DNA of 64,000 nucleotides from Leptospira dzoumogneensis (GTDB taxonomy: Bacteria; Spirochaetota; Leptospiria; Leptospirales; Leptospiraceae): NCBI RefSeq assembly GCF_004770895.1, contig NZ_RQHS01000024.1:1-64000 (forward strand), read 5' to 3'. This document shows, piece after piece, positions 16,641 through 25,149 of this stretch (positions are counted from its first letter, which is position 1; the number at the start of each line of letters is the position of its first letter). The position numbers and the translations under genes were made by a program. The notes under the pieces are model-generated. The model had not been told where the DNA came from. It searched no databases and saw nothing but the letters and a program-made list of their open reading frames with translations.

Positions 16641-17096
16641 TCACCCTTTTCTAACCAACCACGCACTCACAACCAGCAGTGCTAATCCGATCATCTTTTG
16701 AACTGAAATCGGTTTTTCAGGAAATCCTAATACTCCCCATTTTTCTAATAGAATAGAAGTTACAACTTGCCCTAATAAGAATAAAGCGATCCAGCTTGTG
16801 GCTCCTAACTTAGGAGCAAATACTAAGGAAGAAGTAACTACTACAGCTCCTAAAAATCCTCCGATCCAAATCCACCAAGGTTGTTCTTTGATTATTTGCA
16901 ATAAGAATGAAGTAGATTTCATTTCTCCTAAGGCAAAAGTTACGATCCCCAATGCGATCGTTCCGACAAAAAAGGAAATGGTGGAGGCAAGCCAAGGACT
17001 TTCTATATTTTTTCCTAATATGGAATTGATGCCTGGTTGTATGGACATTGCGAGTCCGGAAAGAAGCGCGAAGATTACGGGTAATAATAGATTCAT
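16641..17096 (-). CDS. DUF606/YdcZ-type DMT family transporter
   Basis: A 151-residue membrane protein with five hydrophobic segments, matching the short four-to-five-helix DUF606 (PF04657) branch of the drug/metabolite transporter superfamily. The opening (L-S-G-L-A-M-S-I-Q-P-G-I-N-S-I-L-G), the second helix (F-F-V-G-T-I-A-L-G) and W-W-I-W-I-G-G-F-L-G-A-V-V-V-T are family hallmarks. Short members are thought to work as dimers. The substrate is unknown. It reads toward the ABC-F gene across the GC-rich repeat and appears monocistronic. Confidence 0.88.
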   Translation of the reverse strand: MNLLLPVIFALLSGLAMSIQPGINSILGKNIESPWLASTISFFVGTIALGIVTFALGEMKSTSFLLQIIKEQPWWIWIGGFLGAVVVTSSLVFAPKLGATSWIALFLLGQVVTSILLEKWGVLGFPEKPISVQKMIGLALLVVSAWLVRKG

Positions 17097-17135
17097 ACGT
17101 TGACCTTAGCTTGCCCGTATTTTTTTACGAGCCGT

Positions 17136-18251
17136 TTAGGATTTAGGATGGGTCACTTTGAATTCTATATTTGCTTTTATTTCTCCGTTCACGATGATTT
17201 CCAATTTATGGATCCCTGGAGAATGTATTCGTGTAGTCATTTGCTGGAAAGATTGTTTTCTTTCGTAAACTTTTGTTTCATTCGGAGAAAATTCTCTTTC
17301 TTCTATCTGAAATACTTTTACGGAAAAATTTCCGGAGGGTTTTAGATAATGGATCTTGGATTCTAATCTGTAAAGTGTAGGTTCTTTTGCTTCCGATTTC
17401 ATTTCGAATTTATAGATTAGATGTTTTCCGATCTCTACAATTTTAGGTTGGAGTTCCAACCTTGAAATTTTAGCGGATCCACTTTTTGAAAATCCGAAGA
17501 TAGAGAGCGTATCGGAGTTACCTTGTTTTAATAAACCTCTAAGCGCATGTTTTAACAAAAGATCTATGTTTGGAGATTTACCCATCCATTTTTTTGCAAT
17601 TGAGATCACTAAGTCAGGGTGATCTTTAGAAATATCGTTTAGATGATTGGCTACACTTCTACGAACTACTTCGTCCGGATCGTTTTTCAAATTTTCTAAA
17701 ATGGAGAGAGTTTTTTTAGGATCTTTTTTTAATCCTGGGATTCCCTTTCCCCAAGGCAATCTGGGGCGAGAACCTTCACTTGCTAATCTTCTCGTTCCCG
17801 GGTGAGAATGTTTGGACCATTCTAACATTTTTTTCCAAGTGATATCCGGATATCTGATCAAAAACTCTCGTATGGAGAATTCACAAGAAATGATCTGAGT
17901 AATTCTCTCCATACAATACAAGGATTCTTCCGGAAAATCGATACCTGAGATCTCTACAACTTCTCCTAAGAAGATGATGTAAAATCTTTGGGTTCCAGGG
18001 AATTTTTTCTCAAGTATTTTCGAAATTTTTAATAAAGGAGAAACCGCTTTTGGGAATGGTTTTGGAAGAGAGTTCGATAGGACATCTGCAATCCTTTTGA
18101 TCCTTTGTTTGAGTTCTAATTTCTTCCAATCTTTACGTTTGATCTCTCGGACCCAATCTTCCGGTTGTTTATGAGGTAATATTGCCGAGAATTGTGTTCC
18201 TATCTCCAAGAGAGCCTTGTCATCATAAAAGTTCTTAAGAGCTTCCGCCAT
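17136..18251 (-). CDS. AlkC-like DNA alkylation repair glycosylase
   Basis: A HEAT-like-repeat DNA glycosylase of the AlkC branch (COG4335), which excises alkylated bases such as 3-methyladenine and 3-methylcytosine without flipping them out. The recognisable core is H-S-H-P-G-T-R-R-L-A-S-E-G-S-R-P-R-L-P-W-G at about 148-168, followed by helical repeats including D-P-D-E-V-V-R-R-S-V-A-N-H-L-N-D-I-S-K-D-H-P (191-212). Residues from about 255 to 371 are beta-rich and fit the C-terminal Ig-like domain known in AlkC. It is divergent from the AlkZ-like gene across 171 bases, suggesting joint control of two repair enzymes. Confidence 0.85.
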   Translation of the reverse strand: MAEALKNFYDDKALLEIGTQFSAILPHKQPEDWVREIKRKDWKKLELKQRIKRIADVLSNSLPKPFPKAVSPLLKISKILEKKFPGTQRFYIIFLGEVVEISGIDFPEESLYCMERITQIISCEFSIREFLIRYPDITWKKMLEWSKHSHPGTRRLASEGSRPRLPWGKGIPGLKKDPKKTLSILENLKNDPDEVVRRSVANHLNDISKDHPDLVISIAKKWMGKSPNIDLLLKHALRGLLKQGNSDTLSIFGFSKSGSAKISRLELQPKIVEIGKHLIYKFEMKSEAKEPTLYRLESKIHYLKPSGNFSVKVFQIEEREFSPNETKVYERKQSFQQMTTRIHSPGIHKLEIIVNGEIKANIEFKVTHPKS

Positions 18252-18422
18252 AAACTTTGTTATGATCCATTTATAGGTTTGGATAGGTAGTATTTTTTCA
18301 CTATTTGTTCAGGTAAAGTTTTGATGGCAGAGGAAATATTAACAGCGATACTTGCGTCGGTTCTCTCTCGGAAAGAGTAAAATGATTTCCGAAAAATCAT
18401 TTTATATATTAGATACACTTAC

Positions 18423-19496
18423 GTGAATATAGCATTAACAAGATTAAAACATTTAAATGTTTTGGGTTCTCAATATTCTTCTCCCGAAAAATTGGTAGAA
18501 GTTTTGGTTGCTATCCAAGGACAAGACTACGCTGCCTCAAAATGGGCCGTCGGACTTAGGATTCCCGATTTGAATGAGGAAGATATAGAGTCTGCGTTCT
18601 TGGACAAAAAAATTGTTCGATCTTGGCCTTTGAGAGGAACATTGCACGTTGTTTCTTCTAAGGATATATATTGGTTATTGGATTTATTGGGTCCTCCTAC
18701 GATTTCCAAATACGCAGCTCATTACAAAAAGATAGAATTAGATCCAAAAGTATTAAAAAAATGTTATTCTATTCTTTCTAAAAATCTTTCGAACCAAAAC
18801 TTTCTTACTAGAAAGGAAATTTCTTCCATCTTAGAAAAATCCGGGATTATAACAAATACAACTAGATTATCCCATATTCTGCAAAGAGCGGGTTTGGAAG
18901 GTTTGATCTGTTTCGGTCCAAGAAGGGATAAGGATTTCACTTACGCGTTGATCGAAGAATGGATCCCTGGGGTCAAAAATGTCAAAAAGCCGAAAGAAGA
19001 AGCTCTCTATGAGATCACTAAAAAGTATTTTGATACTCGGGCTCCGGCTACCTTGGCCGATTTTGTATGGTGGTCCGGATTGAATGTAAAGGATGCAAAG
19101 ACAGGTATAGAAAGTTTCAGTTCTAAATTGAACAGTTTTCAAAAGGACGATCAGACTTATTATATTCCTAAAAAGACGGAACTAGTGGATAAGGGCTCGG
19201 ACACATTATTTCTTCTTCCTGCGTTCGACGAGTTTTTATTGGCATATACTGATCGTAGAGATTGTATGGATCCTCCTCCTAAAAGGCTTTTGACTCCTGC
19301 AGATGATCTTTTTAGACCTATATTGGTTATTAACGGTTGGGTAAGCGGAATTTGGCAGAGAGAATTAAAAAAGGAAGATATTATTCTAAAAGTAAATCCT
19401 TACAAACCTCTAAATGCTAATTTAAAAAAGAAACTGAAAAAAGCAGCGGAGGAATACGCCAAGTTTCTTGGAAAAAATTTGATTTTAGAAGTTTAG
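18423..19496 (+). CDS. AlkZ-like winged-helix DNA glycosylase (HTH_42 family)
   Basis: A 357-residue member of the winged-helix DNA-binding family PF06224, whose studied members (AlkZ, and YcaQ/AlkX of E. coli) are glycosylases for bulky or crosslinked alkylation damage. The diagnostic Q-x-Q is present as A-I-Q32-G-Q34-D-Y, closer to the AlkZ Q-x-Q than the YcaQ Q-x-D form. The conserved R-x-W-P-L-R-G-T-L-H-V-V segment follows at about 46-56. The start is GTG 18423, next to no strong ribosome site. The C-terminal L-L-P-A-F-D-E-F-L-L-A-Y and I-N-G-W-V-S-G-I-W blocks fit the family. It is divergently paired with an AlkC-like gene. Confidence 0.85.
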   Translation: MNIALTRLKHLNVLGSQYSSPEKLVEVLVAIQGQDYAASKWAVGLRIPDLNEEDIESAFLDKKIVRSWPLRGTLHVVSSKDIYWLLDLLGPPTISKYAAHYKKIELDPKVLKKCYSILSKNLSNQNFLTRKEISSILEKSGIITNTTRLSHILQRAGLEGLICFGPRRDKDFTYALIEEWIPGVKNVKKPKEEALYEITKKYFDTRAPATLADFVWWSGLNVKDAKTGIESFSSKLNSFQKDDQTYYIPKKTELVDKGSDTLFLLPAFDEFLLAYTDRRDCMDPPPKRLLTPADDLFRPILVINGWVSGIWQRELKKEDIILKVNPYKPLNANLKKKLKKAAEEYAKFLGKNLILEV

Positions 19497-19497
19497 C

Positions 19498-20349
19498 TTA
19501 TCCTGAAAACTCTATCAGCAATTTATGAATTAGGTCGTAGTTTTTCCAAGGAAGAAAATGTCCTTCTTTCGGTAGAAGATATGTTTTTGTTTCTGTAGAA
19601 AATTTTTTCTGAATAAAATCCGGATTTTTTGGATCTACAAGTCCGTCTTCTTCTCCTTGGATAACTATTGTTTTGGCTTTGATCTTTTTCCATTCCGGAG
19701 CCAGAAATCTTAACTGTTCTTTTAAAGGTAACATTTCGGAATTACTTTGAGACAATTCTTTCGGTAAAATCAAGTTTACGATCCAGGTATCGGCGATCTT
19801 GTTGTACCATTTTATTTCTTCCGTTTCTGGATCCATGGCAGCCGCTAATAAAAACAGATATTGAAATTTTTCGGGAGAAATCGAGGCCATTCTTGCGGCG
19901 ACCGGACCTCCATAAGAATGTCCTAATATAGAGATCGATTTTTTTCCTTTTTGCATTTCAGGGAGTTGTGTTAGGGTCCCTAAAATTTTTTCTGCTTGGG
20001 CGTTCACATCTGCGATTGGTTCAGGAGATTTTCCGAAACCCGGACGGTCTATTGCAAGCATACAATACATTTTTAATAATTCGGGATCTTTTAAATATCT
20101 AAGATAATTTGACCAATTGCCCGGAGATCCATGGATGAAAATAAGGACCTTATTCTTATCGGGTTTACATCCGGTGCTAACCCAGTGTACAATACCTTCT
20201 TCCTTTTTGTTTTGAATGAAATATTCTTGGTAAAATATTTCCGATTCTTTGAGTTTCTGGAAGGCCTGATCTTCTTCCATATTCATTTCTTCATAACTGC
20301 TGCAACAGGAAAGAAATAAGGATAAAAAAAGAAGAGTTAACTTTTTCAT
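19498..20349 (-). CDS. Alpha/beta hydrolase, lipoprotein
   Basis: The N terminus M-K-K-L-T-L-L-F-L-S-L-F-L-S-C is a clear lipoprotein signal with C15 as the lipidated residue. The rest is an alpha/beta-hydrolase: oxyanion loop H-G-S-P-G (73-77), D-R-P-G-F-G-K-S (101-108) and nucleophile elbow G-H-S145-Y-G-G. A late H in K-E-G-H-F-L-P-W and an aspartate in G-E-E-D-G-L-V-D complete a Ser-Asp-His triad. It is an exported esterase or peptidase-like enzyme of unknown substrate. It is convergent with the AlkZ-like gene, with a single base between the two stops. Confidence 0.87.
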   Translation of the reverse strand: MKKLTLLFLSLFLSCCSSYEEMNMEEDQAFQKLKESEIFYQEYFIQNKKEEGIVHWVSTGCKPDKNKVLIFIHGSPGNWSNYLRYLKDPELLKMYCMLAIDRPGFGKSPEPIADVNAQAEKILGTLTQLPEMQKGKKSISILGHSYGGPVAARMASISPEKFQYLFLLAAAMDPETEEIKWYNKIADTWIVNLILPKELSQSNSEMLPLKEQLRFLAPEWKKIKAKTIVIQGEEDGLVDPKNPDFIQKKFSTETKTYLLPKEGHFLPWKNYDLIHKLLIEFSG

Positions 20350-20417
20350 AAATGATCCGAGAAGGACTTAATCGATAATTCGCCCAATCTCAGCATCGTT
20401 ACGGTATATCGAACTTT

Positions 20418-21152
20418 TTATACAAAAATTTTAACGAGCAAAAAGATCCCGAAATTCGCTCCGAATACTATATAGAAAAATAATGGGGGAGAAGGTTCCA
20501 TCTGTTTGTCGATTGTTTTGTTTAAGCTTACCTTTATGATCTCTTCTAAAGCTGAAATATCTTGAGCTCCTTTTTGTTCGTAAACGGCTGCCACTTCTTC
20601 CGCGAACTCAGAGATCCGGATCTTTTTTAAGAAGGTCTGTAATATAAAACGAAGAACTTTCGGCCAGTTTTCCTTCTCCTGTAGAAAGGTTGGCAGGTCT
20701 TTAAGTTTAGAAGAGATAAACTTTCCCCAGTTGTCTATCTTTTCTGATCCGACTTTCTTTTTGATCATTTCGGAAAGTGTTTTGGAAATATTATCAGTGA
20801 ACCAGGTCTTGTTTTCAGATACTAAATTTCCTAGTTCCCTTCCTAAAAGATATTTTTTGATCCCGAGGAAATAGAGGAAAGGGAATACAAAGGCGAATCC
20901 GATTACCAGAAGAACTATAGGCCAGAGTTCAAAGACTATTACGATTAACGCAAGTACTGCTCCGATTCCCCCTGCTCTTGCGATAGGCATTGGTCCAAGG
21001 TTGGACGTGATACTTTTCATTTCAGGAAAACAGAATGCTAATAGAAAAAGATTAAAGATAAATCCAAGAAAAAGTGCTATGGAAGAAAGTAAAAATATTT
21101 TTGCGGAACTTTTGACTGCAGTTTTTACGAATGTTCCGATCTCTTCTTTCAT
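20418..21152 (-). CDS. Hypothetical membrane protein
   Basis: Not recognised. The 244 residues contain two or three hydrophobic segments in the first 110 residues (around 18-40, 60-80 and 80-92) and one at the extreme C terminus (about 225-243). They flank a charged cytoplasmic-looking middle rich in Lys and Glu (I-K-K-K-V-G-S-E-K, K-L-K-D-L-P-T-F-L). No enzyme motif is visible. It lies between the lipoprotein hydrolase and another alpha/beta hydrolase on the same strand, with gaps of 68 and 62 bases, so loose co-transcription is possible. Confidence 0.7.
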   Translation of the reverse strand: MKEEIGTFVKTAVKSSAKIFLLSSIALFLGFIFNLFLLAFCFPEMKSITSNLGPMPIARAGGIGAVLALIVIVFELWPIVLLVIGFAFVFPFLYFLGIKKYLLGRELGNLVSENKTWFTDNISKTLSEMIKKKVGSEKIDNWGKFISSKLKDLPTFLQEKENWPKVLRFILQTFLKKIRISEFAEEVAAVYEQKGAQDISALEEIIKVSLNKTIDKQMEPSPPLFFYIVFGANFGIFLLVKIFV

Positions 21153-21214
21153 TAATATTTCTCCGGATAGTATTTCCTATTAATAACGGATCATATCCGG
21201 CTTTTTTGCACGTT

Positions 21215-21970
21215 TTAACTGTTTTGTTTCAGCCAATTGAACATGATCTCGAAAATTTTTTCATTTCCAGGTTCATCAGTAAGCCAATGTGCATGATTGG
21301 GCAGGGGAACAAATTCCGAATTTTCGTATCTTCTCGCGACGGCCTTTGTGACTCGAATTGGGATGATCCTGTCTTTCTCCCCGGCTAAAACTAAGACTGG
21401 ACAATTTACTTTTTCTGCCGGGATTTTACTTCCTTTAAGAGGATCGAAAAACCAAAATGCAAGTTCGAAAAGCGCTCTGCCAGATTCGTAATTTAAAGAA
21501 GCATAATATTCTTTTCTTTTATCTTTCGGAACTCGATTGAATAATCCGAAATTCGCTCCACGATAGGTTGGTTTGAAAGGTTTGCCCCAAAATTTCCAGT
21601 GAAACGGAACTTCTAACAAAGTATATAAGGAAGAAGGCCCTAACGGAAAAATTCCTGCAGGAGCTGCAGGTGCGAACAATACGATTCTCGATGCGAAACC
21701 TTCTGCGGCTAACGCTTGCGCCAGCCATCCTCCCATGGAGTGGCCGATCAATGTGGGTTTGTCCCAGCCTTTGTTCCGGATTTCCTGTTTTAGAAATTCA
21801 ACATAGTCTATGAGTCTATAATTTCCTAATGCAGGGTCCGGTGGTTTGTTTAAAACATGAAATGGTAATGTAGGTGCAAATACCTCATGTCCTTTTTGTT
21901 CTAATACTTTTCTAACCGAGTCCAGAGTATCCGGTCTGGACCACATTCCGTGTAATAAGACGATCTTCAT
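21215..21970 (-). CDS. Alpha/beta hydrolase
   Basis: A cytoplasmic alpha/beta hydrolase of about 251 residues. M-K-I-V-L-L-H-G-M-W-S at 21970 is chosen as the start because the HG oxyanion motif is normally about 7 residues from the N terminus; the frame is open for seven more codons. The nucleophile elbow G-H-S-M-G-G (S78), the L-V-L-A-G-E-K-D-R-I-I-P acid region and P-N-H-A-H-W-L histidine are present. This lysophospholipase/esterase-like layout gives no substrate. It shares the strand with the flanking P5C dehydrogenase and membrane protein genes. Confidence 0.88.
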   Translation of the reverse strand: MKIVLLHGMWSRPDTLDSVRKVLEQKGHEVFAPTLPFHVLNKPPDPALGNYRLIDYVEFLKQEIRNKGWDKPTLIGHSMGGWLAQALAAEGFASRIVLFAPAAPAGIFPLGPSSLYTLLEVPFHWKFWGKPFKPTYRGANFGLFNRVPKDKRKEYYASLNYESGRALFELAFWFFDPLKGSKIPAEKVNCPVLVLAGEKDRIIPIRVTKAVARRYENSEFVPLPNHAHWLTDEPGNEKIFEIMFNWLKQNS

Positions 21971-22037
21971 GTTTAGACCCGAGGGTCCCAATTGGAGGTC
22001 ATCTTAAGAATAGAATCAAGAAAAAAAGAAGAAGGTT

Positions 22038-23618
22038 CTAAGTTTCCGGAATAAATCCTCTTCTCATCGTATTCTCAGTTATACTGATCGGTTCTAAAAA
22101 TTGTTTTAGATAATCCGGGCCGCCTGCTTTTGCACCCACTCCCGAAAGTTTATAACCACCGAATGGCTGTCTGTCCACTACGGCTCCCGTGATCCCTCTA
22201 TTGATATACAGGTTGCCGACTTCGAAATTCTCTTTTGCATATTGTATGTTCTTGGGATTTCTGGAGAAAATCCCTCCGGTAAGAGCATAGTCTACGTTAT
22301 TCGCTATTTTAATGGCATCTTCAAAATTTTTGGCCTTGAATAAGGTGACGTAGGGTCCGAAAAATTCCGTTTGTCCTAGAGGAGAAGAAGGATCTTCACT
22401 TTCAAAAACGACAGGTTCCACAAAATGGCCCGTAAGTTTTTGATTATCCTTTATTTCAAGTTTGCTTAATATTTTAGAAGAGAATTGAGAGGCTATCCCT
22501 TCCAATCTTGCTCTGGATTCTGAATCAATGACCGGTCCAACTTTGACGGAAGGATCCTCGGGTAATCCTGGTTTCAAGGATTGTAATGCGTCTATAAATC
22601 TGTTTTTAAATGTATCGTATTTAGATTCCAAAAGTATAATGCGAGAAAGTGCACTACATTTTTGTCCTTGAAATCCGAATGCGGATTGTATAGATGCGAT
22701 TACTGCTTCGTCCAGATCCGCGTCTTCGTCCACGATCAAGGCGTTTTTGCCTCCCATTTCAGCGACCACTCTTTTTACGAATTTTAGATTTTGGGAGGCA
22801 GCTTCTCGGATCATTCCTAAACCGACCGCTCTGGATCCCGTAAAATTGATCGTATGTATTGCAGGATGTTTTACTAAATACGCCCCGATCTCTTCTCCTT
22901 TTCCCGGTAAAAAATGAAGTGCGGAAGAAGGAATGCCCGCCTCAATTAATATATTAAAAAGTTTGAATGCGATGGCGGAAGATTGTTCCGCCGGTTTCAT
23001 GATTACGGTATTTCCCGCGACTAATGGAGCTACCGTCATCCCGCAGAGAATTGCCAGAGGAAAATTCCAAGGAGCGACTACTAATGTGACTCCTTTGGGT
23101 ATATAAGTATAAATATTCTCTTCTCCCAAAAGATCTCTTTTTCTGGGCTGAAAAATATGTTCTGCTTCCTTTGCATAAAATTCACAGAAGTCGATTGCTT
23201 CCGCGATCTCCGCATCTATATCTTTGATCCCTTTTCCTACTTCTAAGGACATTAATGCCGTAAGTTCCGCTTTTTGAGAGCGTAGAATGTCGGCTGCTTT
23301 TTTTAAAAAGCCGATCCGGATCTCAGGCTTTGTGTTTTTCCATGTTTCGAAAAATTGGACCGAATTTTTCGCAGCTTCTTCCGCATCCGTTATGGAAGCA
23401 TAATGTATATCTGCGATCTTTTCCGATGTATTTGCCGGGTTGAAAGAAGGAACTATTAAGGAAGACTTTTTTGTTTTTCCGGAAATGATCGGAACAACTT
23501 GTATCGGGAATTCTTTTCGGATGGAAACGAATCCTTTGTTTAAGATGGATCTTTCTTCTTCTCTCGAAAAATCTCTTAAGGTTTCATTTTGAAAATTAGA
23601 ATTATTATGAAAGTTCAT
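22038..23618 (-). CDS. L-glutamate gamma-semialdehyde (P5C) dehydrogenase
   Basis: An aldehyde dehydrogenase superfamily enzyme oxidising glutamate semialdehyde to glutamate, the second step of proline catabolism. The motifs N-F-T-G-S-R-A-V-G, E-M-G-G-K-N-A (general-base glutamate) and F-G-F-Q-G-Q-K-C-S-A-L-S-R (catalytic cysteine) are intact. G-N-L-Y-I-N-R-G-I-T-G-A-V-V-D-R-Q-P-F-G-G is typical of P5C dehydrogenases. Its ATG overlaps the stop of the proline dehydrogenase gene by 4 bases (ATGA), so the two are translationally coupled and channel the intermediate in trans. In many bacteria the same two activities are fused in PutA. Confidence 0.94.
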   Translation of the reverse strand: MNFHNNSNFQNETLRDFSREEERSILNKGFVSIRKEFPIQVVPIISGKTKKSSLIVPSFNPANTSEKIADIHYASITDAEEAAKNSVQFFETWKNTKPEIRIGFLKKAADILRSQKAELTALMSLEVGKGIKDIDAEIAEAIDFCEFYAKEAEHIFQPRKRDLLGEENIYTYIPKGVTLVVAPWNFPLAILCGMTVAPLVAGNTVIMKPAEQSSAIAFKLFNILIEAGIPSSALHFLPGKGEEIGAYLVKHPAIHTINFTGSRAVGLGMIREAASQNLKFVKRVVAEMGGKNALIVDEDADLDEAVIASIQSAFGFQGQKCSALSRIILLESKYDTFKNRFIDALQSLKPGLPEDPSVKVGPVIDSESRARLEGIASQFSSKILSKLEIKDNQKLTGHFVEPVVFESEDPSSPLGQTEFFGPYVTLFKAKNFEDAIKIANNVDYALTGGIFSRNPKNIQYAKENFEVGNLYINRGITGAVVDRQPFGGYKLSGVGAKAGGPDYLKQFLEPISITENTMRRGFIPET

Positions 23619-25036
23619 TTTGATTTCGGATTCTCCAAATACAATAGTCGTTCCCTATCTTTACTATTCGCGTTGATGTTTTTCAAAAAGCCTTCGTTCG
23701 TGGAATTTTCGAGCAACCTTCTTACCAAATAAGCCATACCGGGGATCACTTCTCCGATAGGAGAATATTCCCTGACGGAAATCCCCAAGCTGCGGATGGC
23801 TTGTTTGTAGGAGTTTCCCATTCCGTATAACATCTGTACTTCGAAAAAGTTTTCCGGGACCGAATATTCCGCCGCTTTAACGAACGCTGAGGAAAGACTT
23901 CTTATATTATGAGAACCGAATGCAGGTCTTATATGAGGATAAGATTTCAATAAGAGTGCTGAACATTCTTCATAATTTCTATCCGTTTCGGATTTTATAA
24001 GAAAAACAGGAGGTTCCCAGCCTTTTTGAGCGGATTGGGTCATTTCATATTCCCAATAGGCTCCTTTTACTAAACGAACCGTCAGAGGGTATTTTCGTTT
24101 TTTAGAATATTCTATTACTCTTTGCAGATCTCTCTGAGAGGACTTCAGATACGCTTGGACTACTATCCCGAAATGCGGATAGTCTTGGAACTCCGGTTCT
24201 GAGAAAATTCTAAACGCAGTATCCATTATGATGTCCTTGGTCTCATATTGTTCCATATCTAGGTTGATAAAAATATTTTTGGAAACTGCAGAACTAAGGA
24301 TCGGCCTTAACTTCTCCATTAAATGGGTCACTGAAGATTCATGTGCAAGAGGGTCTAATTGAGAATATAGAGAAGAACATTTTACTGAAACGTTTCCTGC
24401 AGGTTCTCCTGGAAATTGAGAGCTGCGTATTTCCGAAAGTTCTTTGTCCTTGGAAACTTCTTCCAATAAAAGTAAATACTCATGGATATAACGTTCTGCT
24501 TCTTTTTCGGAGAGTACAGCTTCTCCTAAGATGTCTATTGTGGAGCAGATGCCGTTTTTGTATCTATCCAGGATCTTTTTACGATCGGAACCGTAGGTCC
24601 TTCCTAAGATAAAAAATTTTGCAGTAAGTCTGATCCCGATCTTTGCACCTAATGCGACAAATACTGAACTGAACGGATTGGATAATAGTAAGGAAAGAAT
24701 TAATAAGATCCATTTGGGAAGTTCTGTGGGAGTTTCGACAAAATAGATCCGTATATAACGGGAAATGGAAGAAAGTGAACTAAGACTTGGAAATAGATCC
24801 GCGAATCTAAACGCTTGTAGTTTTAGAAGAGGGCGGTTTTCCAGGAACAAAAGACTTTTAGAGAATAATCTGTATGTACTAAACAAACCGTCTTCGAAAG
24901 AATCACTCAAACTAAATAATTCCTTTCCTTTTTCCAAGATCTTATTTTGAAGATCCGAGGAAGAAGGTTTTGTTTTAGGTTCGTTTTCTTCTGTAGTCTT
25001 CATTCTATTTTGTTCTGATCCCGGCGGTTTTGCCAT
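23615..25036 (-). CDS. Proline dehydrogenase
   Basis: An FAD-dependent TIM-barrel enzyme converting proline to pyrroline-5-carboxylate. V-R-L-V-K-G-A-Y-W-E-Y-E, F-G-S-H-N-I-R-S, E-V-Q-M-L-Y-G-M-G and the C-terminal Y-S-P-I-G-E-V-I-P-G-M-A-Y-L-V-R-R-L-L-E-N-S are characteristic substrate- and FAD-binding segments. The frame runs to 25063, but ATG 25036 (M-A-K-P-P-G-S) has AGAAAGG five bases upstream and is preferred. The first about 130 residues form a helical arm with a hydrophobic stretch (L-P-K-W-I-L-L-I-L-S-L-L-L), as in PutA N-terminal regions. There is no DNA-binding domain, so it is not a PutA-type repressor. Confidence 0.93.
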   Translation of the reverse strand: MAKPPGSEQNRMKTTEENEPKTKPSSSDLQNKILEKGKELFSLSDSFEDGLFSTYRLFSKSLLFLENRPLLKLQAFRFADLFPSLSSLSSISRYIRIYFVETPTELPKWILLILSLLLSNPFSSVFVALGAKIGIRLTAKFFILGRTYGSDRKKILDRYKNGICSTIDILGEAVLSEKEAERYIHEYLLLLEEVSKDKELSEIRSSQFPGEPAGNVSVKCSSLYSQLDPLAHESSVTHLMEKLRPILSSAVSKNIFINLDMEQYETKDIIMDTAFRIFSEPEFQDYPHFGIVVQAYLKSSQRDLQRVIEYSKKRKYPLTVRLVKGAYWEYEMTQSAQKGWEPPVFLIKSETDRNYEECSALLLKSYPHIRPAFGSHNIRSLSSAFVKAAEYSVPENFFEVQMLYGMGNSYKQAIRSLGISVREYSPIGEVIPGMAYLVRRLLENSTNEGFLKNINANSKDRERLLYLENPKSK

Positions 25037-25149
25037 GCGAACCTTTCTAAAAAGCTTTTGCATCCACTATTCCCGAACCAAATATTACGAGTTGGAAAAA
25101 AGCATTGCCTTTTGGGCGAATAGAGAGTCAAAGTTCGGTAGGCCTGCCA

